Shown piece by piece: positions 44,343-55,708 of a stretch of DNA of 64,000 bases. The stretch is taken from NCBI RefSeq assembly GCF_000003855.2, contig NW_003101647.1, forward strand, positions 263,744 to 327,743. Reading direction: 5' to 3'. Position numbers and translations under genes: made by a program. Position 1 is the first letter of the stretch. Each line of letters starts with the position of its first letter. The notes under the pieces were generated by a model. It was given only the letters and a program-made list of their open reading frames with translations, had not been told where the DNA came from and did not search any database. This DNA comes from Blastomyces gilchristii SLH14081. Its lineage: Eukaryota > Ascomycota > Eurotiomycetes > Onygenales > Ajellomycetaceae.

Positions 44343-46676
44343 ATGAGCTCAACGCCACCCAATCCGCCTGCGCCGGGGCGAGCTCCTCCCGGCCAACCTG
44401 GGCCGCCGATGAGAATCCGCCGTCCCAAGGTAGACCCGTTGGTTCGACCTAAGCAGAAACGGACCCCACGACCGCAAGGACAAGGACAGCCCGGAGCAGG
44501 GCCAGTCACGAATGGCAGAGTAGGATCTCCAAAGCCACGACCTCCGCAAGCCGCGCCCAGACCTGCACCAGCCAAACCTGCTATTCCCAGCGCGGACGAC
44601 TTAACAGTAAACGGATTCAGCGGACCGTTACTCTCCGAGACATACGTCGATTATCCGTTGATTACTACTAAGCGCGCATGGAGAGAGGGATTGAAACACC
44701 ACGTTGCAAAGTTTGCCTCGAAGAAGAACATAGATCCAAGAGATGAATCAAGTTTCACACGGCCGGTTAGATTGCAGCGACGCGATCCTCGAGCTTCGAA
44801 TACTGGTCCTGCGGTGGAGAGGGATGACCAGCACCCTCGGAGGCACGGCGAGCTCAACGAAGCTGAGCGGGAGGAATTGGAGGCAAAGAAGGCCGCTAGA
44901 GAGAAGGAACGGGCGGAAAACTTGGCACAAATTGCCCCGTCAGCTTCTGTTACGCAGAAAAAGACTAACGCGCCGAAGCCGCGGACCCAGCAGGTGTTCA
45001 AGTCTGAGATGACGCCGGCAGAAATTGCGAAAGCGCGGATCAAGTACGAGGAGGCGCTACCCTGGCATCTTGACGATTTCGATAATAAAGGCACTTGGGT
45101 TGGGAACTATGAAGCCGCCATGTCGGGAACGTATGCGATGTTCGTGCTTCAAAATGACGGAAAGATGCGAATGGTTCCCCTCGACAGGTGGTACAAATTT
45201 ACAACGAAGACGCCCTTCAAGACTCTAACTATTGAAGAAGCGGAGAAGTTTATGGCGAAGAAGGCTAAGGATCCCCGGTGGGTCATGGAGAAGGAGCAGG
45301 ATAGAGCCCAGAAGAAAGCGCTGGAGGACTATGCGAGACAAAGTAGACTCTTTACTGGTAGGAGAGAAGGATTTTCGGGAGTTAGCGAAGGCTTTGAAGG
45401 AGATGACCTGGATTTTGAGGAAGACAGGTTCGCCGATGATGAAGAACATGTTGGCATTCTTGACGATGATGAAGATGCCAAGGTAGCTGAAAAGAGAATA
45501 AAAGAAGACCAGCTTAAGGCGAACATCTTCGACCTCAAAGATGAGCATATGTACGATCAAGAAGAGAATCAGGAGAAAAAGGAGAAGGAGGCCCTCAAGA
45601 ATTTCGGCAAGCATGTTCGGAAAGCTCTCCAACGAAGAGAGAAGAATTTCGACTACAGCAGTGGTTCAGACGCCAATCCATATTCTGATGAGGTACGTTA
45701 TATTCATCTTTGACTACATGTTTGCTTTAGAACGTAACTAATCGATCTACCCCTACACAGAGCTCGGATGATTCCGAGACAGAGCGATTAAAGGAAGAAC
45801 AACAAAAGCTAGAAGAGGAACGCGCCAAGAAAGAAAAGGGCAAAGAATCCGACAAGAACTCCGGAATATCAACAAAGGGCACAAATACCCCCTCCGGGCG
45901 CTCCAAACACACAGACCCTCTCAACAAGAAAGCCGCATCCCGCGCCGCTCGAAAACGACCCGGCTCCCCCAACCTCTCCGACGCCAGTGGCACAGATACC
46001 TCCCGCAAAAAGCCCAAGAGCAAACACGCCGATGCCGAGCCCGGCTCGCGGCCCATGTCCCCAGGCCCCTCTGGCCATCGCAAGCCAGGAGTACCAGCAG
46101 ACCAAGCCGGCAAGAAACGTAGCCGAAACGGACCAGCTGGGTCTGGATCTGGCAGCGATGGTGAACGCGGTATAGGCTCTGCTGCTGAAATGAGCGATTC
46201 GACCGCTGCTGGCGCTAAGAAGCGCAAGCCCAACCAGCCAGGGGTCATGTCGAGGACGGGGACACCGCGGGGTTCGCGTGCGGGGAGTCCTGCGGGTCTT
46301 GTACCTCCGCGCACAGGACCTGGCTCTGGAGTTAATTCACCAGGTATGATGCCATTCTCTAACCATTTACCCCTCCCCATCCCTCTTTTTATTTCATGTT
46401 CAATGCACATTTCTATTTTTCAAAAAAAAAAAAAAAAAAAAAAAAAAAGATCCCGATATTTATCCACACCATACTAACACACAATCCTCCCTCCCCCAAC
46501 AGCCCCACCAACCCGCACCTCCACGCCCGGCCTATCATCACCAGCAAACCTCGCCTTCCCCACCGCGTCGGAATTCACTCCGCCATCCCGCCTACGGGCA
46601 TCGCAGCGCCGAGCTACAAAAGATCTTTCCGCCCGCGCATCGGCAATCCAAGGAAAACATCGCAGTTCATCGCGAT
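44343..46676 (+). CDS. TFG1: TFIIF alpha subunit (RAP74/Tfg1), 3' end lost in gap
   Basis: This general transcription factor subunit binds RNA polymerase II with Tfg2 and promotes initiation and elongation. Exons are 44343-45692, 45761-46343 and 46503 onward into the gap. The Pro-rich N terminus (MSSTPPNPPAPGR) leads to the dimerisation domain: FSGPLLSETYVDYPLI, then LPWHLDDFDNKGTWVGNYEA and YAMFVLQNDGKMRMVPLDRWYKF, all characteristic of RAP74. A charged middle follows (FEEDRFADDEEHVGILDDDEDA, FDYSSGSDANPYSDE), then a basic, Ser/Pro-rich linker. The C-terminal winged helix begins at FPTASE in exon 3, but its sequence jumps between frames within 100 bp (see findings) and then meets the Ns. Intron 2 carries an A run (about 46423-46448). 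The truncation is an assembly matter, not evidence of a pseudogene. Confidence 0.9.
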
Positions 46677-47034
46677 NNNNNNNNNNNNNNNNNNNNNNNN
46701 NNNNNNNNNNNNNNNNNNNNNNNNNNNNNNNNNNNNNNNNNNNNNNNNNNNNNNNNNNNNNNNNNNNNNNNNNNNNNNNNNNNNNNNNNNNNNNNNNNNN
46801 NNNNNNNNNNNNNNNNNNNNNNNNNNNNNNNNNNNNNNNNNNNNNNNNNNNNNNNNNNNNNNNNNNNNNNNNNNNNNNNNNNNNNNNNNNNNNNNNNNNN
46901 NNNNNNNNNNNNNNNNNNNNNNNNNNNNNNNNNNNNNNNNNNNNNNNNNNNNNNNNNNNNNNNNNNNNNNNNNNNNNNNNNNNNNNNNNNNNNNNNNNNN
47001 NNNNNNNNNNNNNNNNNNNNNNNNNNNNNNNNNN
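46677..47034. other. Assembly gap (358 N)
   Basis: A run of N replaces the last part of TFG1 exon 3 and its stop codon. Confidence 1.
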
Positions 47035-47782
47035 GCGTCTGGGTTTTTTTGACATTGTTTGATTTTGACGGATCGTGATCGTAAGCCCTTAAAGGGATGG
47101 AGATATACAAATAGAAAGCAGGAGATTAATACAAGGCAACGGGAAGGGAAATGCTCCAGAGAAAAGATAAGGGGGGTGGCCTGGCCTTTATTTAGAGCTT
47201 GTCATATATGCCCCTTTCATATCATGATTTTGTCATTATGGGTTTTACTTTGAATTCCAGGACAGATGGCTGGAGATTGGCGATTTCGGACAATTATATC
47301 TTAAATTTTATCAGAGTTATGGTTATGTGTATGGGCGGTTTCCCTTCCTGCCATTCACGTTTCGTTGAGAAACTGAGCTATCTTCCGGTCCATTTTAAAA
47401 TCGGATTAGTTAGATATGAATTGTATGACAAAAGAAGGTTGACTGGGTTTCCAACTACTCCGTACCTATCTACGCAGTAAATCTATTCCATCTATCTAAT
47501 CCACAGCTAGCAAAACGGTAATCACAAACAGAGAAGAGGGCACTGTGTAAAATGAAAACAATCAAACTCAAAAATAATCATAACATAAAAAACCATTAGG
47601 AAGAGTATTAAGTATTGGGAATAAGAACCAAATAAACAACCATTGCAACTGAAACATTCATAAACACAAAAAAAAAAAAACATGAGAAAAGGGAAAAAAA
47701 AATTAAATAAACGCCAACGTATTTTCCACGTCTTCCGTGCCAATTTCCCTGTCCATATGCATTGTTTCTCTCCCGAAACCAC
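47035..47782. other. Convergent 3' region TFG1/FAS1
   Basis: No gene is supported. The start is probably the TFG1 3' UTR. One ACTCCGTA octamer lies at 47457-47464 and an A-rich stretch at 47668-47703 near the FAS1 stop codon. Confidence 0.5.
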
Positions 47783-50700
47783 TTATTTCTCCCCATCTTC
47801 ATACTTCGACCAATTCGCAAGCACAGCCCCAATCCTCGGCGAATTCGTCAACTTATACACATCCTCAAAGTACTCCTTGGTCAACTCAAACGGCTTCGCA
47901 GTGACGTTCGGAATATACTTCCCAATCAACTTGCTCGGGTCAATGGTTGTCTTGTTAATCTTCTTGAGCAGGAAGGATCGGAATGGTTTCACGCCAGAGC
48001 GCAGGAAGGTGCTGTGGAAGGGGACGTCGATGCCCTTGAGCGGGATGGTGGCGAAGCCGCGCTCGAGCACGATGGGTTGGGGTTTGGAGTTGGTAAGTTG
48101 GGAGCAGGAGGTGATGATTTCGACGAGGTGGGAGCGTAGATCATCGATGGACATTGTGGACATTAGGGTTGTGATGTCTATCTTTTGGGCTTTGAGGACG
48201 TTCAGGACGTTGGTGAGGGTGTCGAGGGCACGGAGCTGAAATATTGTTAGAAGGGATGCAAAAAGCTATGGTGGAATGAATGGGTAAAAACTTACATCTC
48301 CGGCACAAACATACTGCATATTCGCAATATTATAATTGACAATCTCTAACAACCAGCCCGTCTGCTCCGCAATATTCTCCACAACATACTGCAGCGCCTG
48401 CTCGTTGAACGTCTTCGAGATTCGGCTCGGATTCACCGCACACATAGAGTAATTGGACCGACCCGTTTCATCTCGCTCGACGGCGACTTGCATTGTCAGA
48501 CCACGGTAGAACACAACAGACACAAGAGATTCGATCGGCATCACGTCAGCGAGTGCCGCAAGCGCCGAGTACTCGCCCAAGGAGTGTCCGGCGAAACTGC
48601 TGTCGCGCTGCACTAGGCCCTTCGACCGCATGTCCTCGAAGCTGGCCTTTTCCATCAACGTCAGAGCTGGCTGGGTGAATTGCGTTGCGGAGAGAAGGCC
48701 CGTAGGTGACCTGTAGGTGTACGAGGTGCTATTCTCATCCACATCCTTGAAGATCTTCTCGGATTTAATGCTGCCGTCAGCGTTGACCGTCTCGAAGGTC
48801 ATGGACATGTAATTTTGACGGATGATTTTGCCGCGGGGTCCACCGAAGTGAATCGTGAGCTCCTGTGGGTTATTCTTGACAATGTTGATGATCGACAGGC
48901 CGTAGTTCTCGATGAAGTGCTTATCGGCGCGGTCCCAAACTTCCTTGGCCACAGGGCTGGAATTATACAGGTCCATGCCCATTCCTTGTTCTTGAGAACC
49001 CTGGCCAGTAAACACATATGCGGATACCGGCTGTTCGACTTCGGCTTCACCGAGCAGAACCTTTTCTTCCGTCGCCTGGTTGCTTGCTTCGACCTTAATG
49101 ATTTTCCGGCCAGCCACCATGCCAACGTGCTGGAGGACGACAACGAGGTCATCGTTTGGCAGCACCATGCCAACTAGCGAGGCGTGGAAGCTGCGCACGC
49201 GCCCAATGTTGTTCTCTGCTGCCCATGTCTCGACGAGGCTCCGCACGGCCGCACTGGTATACATGCCATGCGTGATTGTGCCGGGTAAGTTGGCGTAGCT
49301 GGAGAAGACGCGGGAGACGTGAATGGGATTGTAATCACCCGACACGCGCGCGTAAGTTTCATTGGACGAGGGTGCGCGCAGGGTAAGTGGCGTCTTTCCG
49401 CTGAGAGGGATCGGGTTTTCAAAGTGGACGGGTTGCTCGATGGCTGAGCCATGGCGTTGGAGATAGTCGATAACTGGGTTCCCGTGGGAGGTGCCGGCTT
49501 CGTACTCTACCGAAGCAACCTGGATAACTTCCTTAGTGGGTAGTTCGAGGAGCACTTGCCCCATTGTCTGCACACTGCTGAAGATAGTTTGGTTCTTGAA
49601 GCGGACAAGACTTTGCAGACGGAATGTGAGGGTCTGGCCGAGAAGGTCCACATCAGGCTCATCGAGACGGAACCATTCCTTCGATTGCAGCACAGCGACG
49701 TCCTTCGTCGACTCCAGATGGAGCTGCATGGGCACCTCCTCCTTGCGCTGGAACGTAGTCTCATAATCGTTATACGACCCACGATACAGGAACTGACTAG
49801 TTACCTCCATAATCGGCTTGCCCTCCCTCCTAATCGTTCCGCAAACTTCAACCATCTTCCCGGAGTCTTGATTAATCACCGCATTAACTTGGGCAGTGGT
49901 CTCGAGAGTATCGCCAACTTTCAATGGCTCGGCGCCAGGAATCATCCTGAAGCCGTTGGACAGATGCACCAACTTCAACAGATCACCATCAATGACGCGA
50001 GGGAAAATGGGTTTAGTGATAGCCTTCCAGCCAACAACGATGGCGAAATCCATCGGCGCAAAGACCTCCTTCCCGGGTCGATCTACAAACGCCTCGCCGG
50101 TATTGCCCACAGCGTGCACGAAATCCGCAATCGCCTGGCTGGTAACAGTGGCCTTGCCGCCATCGAAGATTGCAGTAGCAGGCGTATCGAAGGGAACATT
50201 CCGTTCGCCAAACCAAACACGGTAATAAAACTCCTTGATCCGGTCATTTCGATCATCCATAACTTCGCGAATGGGCGCGTACCCTGTTTCTGGATGATAT
50301 GTGAAACGGAAGGAGAGAGGAACAACTCCGGCCTCTGCAGTCCGCCCTTCAAACAAGGTCAAGGAAATTTCCCGCTCACCGTTCGTCCGCACTTCGACCG
50401 TCTTGACAAGTTTGCCGGCGGTGGATGGCTCGCGGACGCTGATGACGGTCTTGCGCGAATCGTTGGGATACTGGATTTCAACAAACATGCCTGGAGTTGG
50501 TGCGAGGATACGCTTCATCGGGTTCGTCTGGAACTTCTGGCCCTGAATGAACACCTCAGCGGTGAACATAGCATAGCGCCAAGAGAATGTCTTGCCCGCG
50601 AGCAGATGTAACCAGTGGTCGAGATCGGGGAGGCTGCCAGAGGTTGAAGGAGAGAGACGATAAGAGATTTTGTTTGCGTCTTCGGAGACGGTTAGGCCGT

Positions 50701-53700
50701 CGATGTCGCGCTCCTCATCGGTTTCTAGCAGCAGCTGACCGCCAAAGTACTCGACGACGGGGACATTGGATTCATCGCCACCGTAGACGTCCTGGATGAG
50801 GCCCTTGATATGGTCATTGTGGATGCCATCGAGAATATCTTTGACGGGCTCGTCGATTTTGGTGGAGTATTTGGCAGCCACAGGACCTTGGAGGATACAT
50901 ACGCGGCCCACGTCCCGACCCACTACGGCTTCGAGGTCCTCGGATTGCCAGAGGGAGTCCTTCTTAAACCAGAACTCGAAGTTATCGTCGAGGGAGGGGA
51001 CGAATGGCACTGGCTTCTGGATGCGGCGCTGGCAGAGGAGGAGGAAGTGCTGAACATCCTGTGCAGAAATTAGCTGTGACGCTGCCTCAGGGTATGCGTT
51101 TAGGATGTTGTCGACAGCTGGATATGGAGTGTCGAGCTGCGAGTAAGTTTGTAGCAACGATGGCTGTCCCCCTATTGAAGTAAACCGCTCCTCGACCCGT
51201 CGGATAAAATCGCCCGCGAGTCGTTTCAGAGAGTCATCGATCCATCGCGACTCATGCTTAACATACATTAGGTCCACCATGCGATGCACGACCTCGGCAT
51301 ATGTCATATCTTCCAAATCCACAGTGTCGCCCTGCGAGTTACGTCCAAACCACACCTTTTGGAAATCAGCATTCAACCGCTTAATGATATAATCGCGCTG
51401 CTTCTTCAGCTCTGGCAGACGCTTAGCTTTGTCCAGGGAGAATATCTTCTGGTCCATCTCGTGCCAGAAACGGACACCTCGCGTGGCTAGCTTGTGGATA
51501 GGTTCGCCCATCTCGGAACGAACCGTGATGACACCGCCGGTAGGCTTGTTATATGTATCTTCCCAGCGGCTATCATCGACGCCCTCAGCATCAACAATGG
51601 CCTGTTTAGCGGCTTTGGAGGTGTGTGCTTCCTTAGCGGTCATCATGCGACTACCAAAGAGGCATCCATCGAAGGGCATGGGAGGGTATCCGAATTGTCT
51701 CGACCAGGATCCGGTCAGGTAGGGATAAGTATCTTGAGACCCGCCAAACCCGCTACCAGCAACCAGAACGATATTATCGCATCTCCGAAGGCGACTGTAC
51801 ATCTGCAGGATTGGCTGATGGAAATCCTCAAAGGAATGATGACCACCGCCACGCCCTCCGGTCCACTGCATGATAACAGGGAAAGTAGGGTTCGCTCTGG
51901 CGATGTTGACCACCTGCTGGATAGCATCCATTGAACCAGGCTTGAAACCAATATGCTTGATGCCGAGAGTTTGGATGTACTCGTTGGCTACTTCGATGGA
52001 TGGGACACCCGCACCAATGGACAGACCTTCAATAGGGACGCCGTTAGCGCGCAATTTGCTAATCAGAGGGATTTGCCAGCCCATAGCCTGCGGGTTCACG
52101 TAGATCAGGTTAACAGTGATACCGCGACCAGGGGGAATATTCTTCTCAATATTGTTAAGAGCTTCCGTCATAATTTTAGGGTCGTAGTATCCACCACCAC
52201 CGAGTTCGATTTGATATCCTGCGTTCATGGTGGCAGCAACAAAGTCCCAGGGGACAGTTGTAGGAGTCATACCAGCAACCATGATGGGAGGCACACCAAG
52301 CAGCCTGCTCATTTTCGTGTCCACAAATGTCTGGCCAACAGACGTTTTGACTAACCGTGGGCCGTGCTCCTTAACCCAATCCACAGCATACTTGACAGCA
52401 TGTTCCTCGTCGCGGTCAAACAGCTCTGGTTTGTAACCCACTTCCGCGTTGGTGCCATCCATTGCTCCGGCAAGAATAACGCGCACGCCAGTACCATCTT
52501 TGTTGCGGTTGGTCAAAACACCCAGGCCGGAAATGCCTCCTGGTCCGAAGTCCAGGACGTGAGTTGCCTTGGGGAAAACGGTGGCATTCTCCCAGTTGAC
52601 AGGGTCTCTCGTAATCATGCGAATTAAAGCTGGGGCGATATCTTCGTCTCTGTCCCGCAAGTCTTCACCGGTATTGGTATCGTAGACGGGAATACGCAGG
52701 GACTTGGATGGGATGACCAAGTCCTCCAGATCTTCCGTAATCTGTTCGAAAGCAGAAGCGAGATATTGACTGTGGAAGGGGGCGGTTATTGGGAGGAAAC
52801 GATTGACAAAACGGACTTTGCGCTGTGTATACGGCACACGAGTCTGATCTAATCCGGTTGGCGCCTTAACCTTGCGCAATCGAAGATTTAGACCGTAGAG
52901 AGAAATGGGAGGACCAGTCACCACAAAATTGCGGGCACTATTTACCAGAGAGATGGCGATATGGCGATCTTGAGGTAAATGTTGGTTGGTGGCATCGATA
53001 TGCTCTTGGACAGCGGAGCGGGCAAGATCTCGAATAGACAACATGGGTGTTGGCACACCTTCGCCGTTTTCAATTGAATCTTGAAGGATAGATGGGGCAA
53101 GCGAGGTTCGCGGGTATGCTTGTTGGCTTCGCATACCGATCCAGAAGAGCATGGTCAAGGCATTTCGGGCGGCCTTGTGAAAGCTCTCCCAGGTAGTCGT
53201 AGTTGAGATCAATGCTGCGGTGACAATGCCCTGGGAATGGCCCGTAGTCCCGCTGAACCTCTCCAGGACTTCGCCAGGCTGTTTTCCCATGACTTTACAT
53301 GTCGTCACGAAATGTGCGAGCTGTACCAGACCGATCAGGGGAAGACTGACGGGTGCAGACACCAGATAATCGGTATCTGGCTGTGACTCGCGATCCCGGA
53401 GCCATCGTACAATATCCATGCCTTTTGAGTAGAGCTTGATGGCGTCCGGGTCGCGCGTAAGAGACTGGAGAAGCTCTGCGGAAGATGTGATAAGATCCTC
53501 TACGAAGGAAGGGTATGTAGTGTAGATTTCCCGGAGCTCATCAAAGTACTCCTCGATGTTTCCCTGGCCGCCAAAGACGCTGTACAGCTGTGCATTGCCA
53601 TCTGCAGCCGCACGTAGCAAAGCAGAATCGTGTGGTTTAGTGGGCCGATTTACCGCCGCACGACCTGCATAGTAGGACTGAACGACGAGAAGCTTCTTTG

Positions 53701-54091
53701 CGGTGATTCCTGGAAGAGTCGAGGCGATGGCATGTACATCGTTGCCCCGCATGAAGGCGCGCTCGAATTCGTTCAGAATAAGCTTCAATACTTCGACATA
53801 AGAGCCCTGCGCATCGTCCTCGCCTTCCTCTACCTGGCTGGCAACATAGCCTAGATATCTTGCGACAAGCTCTTGCACGGAGGAAGGCTCGTCATCCTGA
53901 GCCAATTCATCTGTGGGGGCGGGGAGGGAGGCGGAAAAGGAGTCCCTGAGTTGATGGGCGTGGAAATGTAGGGAGGTGGGGACTAGGAATGAGAACTCGA
54001 GGGAGCCATGGGAGAGGATGAGAGGGCGGAGAGATTGAGAGGATCGTGGAGTATTAATGCCCGTCTGGGGGCCTGTAGAAGTGCCGTACAT
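47783..54091 (-). CDS. FAS1: Fatty acid synthase beta subunit (Fas1)
   Basis: Beta chain of the cytosolic type I fungal fatty-acid synthase (alpha6 beta6), which makes C16/C18 acyl-CoA from acetyl-CoA and malonyl-CoA. Exons 54091-48296 and 48235-47783 give 2082 residues, the expected length. The start [16 protein letters not shown] is typical of Eurotiomycete beta subunits. Domains in order: acetyltransferase with GHSQG (Ser286); FMN-dependent enoyl reductase (from about 590, [25 protein letters not shown], and GGRGGGHHS); dehydratase and hot-dog region including a MaoC-type GDYNPIH near residue 1580; malonyl/palmitoyl transferase starting [18 protein letters not shown] and carrying [13 protein letters not shown] (Ser1837). 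All nucleophiles are present. The single 60-bp intron (48236-48295) falls after CAGD near the C terminus. Divergent from FAS2 over 1.6 kb, so shared regulation is likely. Confidence 0.97.
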
Positions 54092-54586
54092 GATGTTGAC
54101 AGAGGCACACTGTGGACAAGCGGGTCAATCGAGAGAATATTTTTTTGAAGATTGCAAAAGGATAAGGTCCCTTACCCGTAGGTTTTATGAACGGCGGTTG
54201 CAAGGCAGATAGAGATCGCGACAGTCCCCTAACTTCACAAGAGGAAGGAGGATGTTGAAGAGACGATTGGGGAAAGGGGGGGGGGAGATGTTGGGAGGAA
54301 AGGAGAGCACCGCGGGCACGAAGCGGCATTCAATTCATAAGCAGCGGTCAAAAAGAATGAGACGAAGTAACTGTTGAATGATGTTGAACACTCCTCCTTT
54401 TGTCCGGACCAGGATAGCAACAGTGACAGCGACTGAAGCGAACGGAGTACGGAGTGCAGAGTACGGGGGAAGAAGAGGAGTGCAGAGATGAAGAGAACGT
54501 GGAGGTGCAGAATTGAAGACGTTGTTGAGGAGAGTTGATGCTCATTTGTCCGCATTGGGAAAATTTGAGGTGCGGTAATCAATACC

Positions 54587-54632
54587 GATAAAAAACCGAT
54601 AAACACTGATAAATACGCACAAATACTGATAA
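54587..54632 (+). promoter_or_regulatory. Cluster of four GATAA motifs
   Basis: GATAA occurs four times in 46 bp, with spacings of 11, 10 and 20 bp; the last two copies lie in a direct repeat ACTGATAAATAC. GATA-type zinc-finger factors recognise this core (HGATAR). Function here is inferred. Confidence 0.5.
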
Positions 54633-55233
54633 ATACAGAGGCCCAGCGAGGCGTTGAACTCAGAGAGCTCGCATTAGGCTTAGCGTGTAACTTAATCCGC
54701 CCCAAAAAAGCAAAAGGGTTGGGCTTAGTCATGCAGTAGCGTTCCCAGCCGCCCGGGTTGAACAGTACAGTACGGAGCAATAAACGCTTCGATACGCCGC
54801 GATACACTGCAATAGCTCGGGATTCTGAGCTCCCAACAAGCTGTGGCCAATGTGGAGACAGACAATACATCTTGTATCATTCATTCATTGAATAATTCTT
54901 GATACGGGAGGGTTTAATGTCGGCAACTTGGTACTGGAGCCTTGGTCTGCGTGTAGACGATGATGCTTATAAAACCTGTTTTACCGGAACAAAGGGGTGA
55001 TTAACATTGGTATGTGATGCGGTAACTTTTTTTTTTTTTTTCAAAAAAATTTCTTTTTCGTTTTTTTTTTTCTTTTCGTTACGGCGCCGTATCCGAACCC
55101 GTACTCGGCGATACGAGAGCGACAATACCTTGGGCCAATCTGCCGCGCTCCGACCCGGTTCGAGTTCTCGGATCGGTGTTTCAACCCCGTAACGATACCC
55201 ACCTACCGGGATTAGCGCCAGTCCCAACCAGGT

Positions 55234-55264
55234 ACCGTATTGCGTACTGTCACGCAGATACGGT
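55234..55264. repeat. Inverted repeat in the FAS promoter
   Basis: Arm ACCGTATTGCGT (55234-55245) pairs with ACGCAGATACGGT (55252-55264) except for one extra base. The loop is ACTGTC. Confidence 0.75.
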
Positions 55265-55708
55265 ATCAACAGTCTCAACTCCCCAACAACAAACTTCCAC
55301 AACATCTCCTGGCGTCATTTTTTCGCCGGTTGCTGGCTTCATTTTTCCTCCTCTCTCCTCCGCCATCTGCTTCCCACCCCGGACTTGTCTGTCTCTCTCA
55401 CTCGTCCTCTCACTCACTGACGGACTTCTAGATTGACTGGAGGGATTCTTCTCCTGGCTCATTCATTGCTGGTCAGAGAGGAACTGTAGTCCGCTCTTTC
55501 TTGCTCACCCTCTTCCTTATCTATCTTGACATGCCCTTGGAGTTTTTCTCTTTCTTCCGATCTTAGTTATTTTATTTTTCTCAAACTCCCACCAATTTGT
55601 ATCCAGTATCTCTCTTCCCCTCCAATTCCTGCAATAAATCCTATACTCCGATAATCTCTCTTCCCTCCTCTTCCTCCCCTTCATCCATCTCAATTACCAT
55701 CAATCAAC

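Larger units (their letters stand above)
54092..55708. promoter_or_regulatory. Shared FAS1-FAS2 divergent promoter
   Basis: 1617 bp between the two start codons with no supported gene. Visible elements: four GATAA motifs at 54587, 54598, 54608 and 54628; a 12-bp palindrome TACGGCGCCGTA at 55080-55091; an inverted repeat at 55234-55264; repeated GTACGGAG/TACGGAGT units at 54443-54455 and near 54773; and a long pyrimidine-rich stretch (about 55320-55700) forming the FAS2 leader. I did not find the CCTCGG core used by FarA/FarB fatty-acid regulators of Aspergillus. Confidence 0.6.

Noticed and set aside
46677..47034. Apparent long open frames through the N run
   Set aside because: They are artefacts of translating N as X.
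49556..50611. 351-codon open frame on the + strand inside FAS1
   Set aside because: It is the antisense shadow of a conserved FAS1 exon with strong codon bias; no domain and no splice context.
55160..55200. tRNA-like GTTTCAACCCCG T-loop match
   Set aside because: No partner A-box or acceptor stem could be folded around it.
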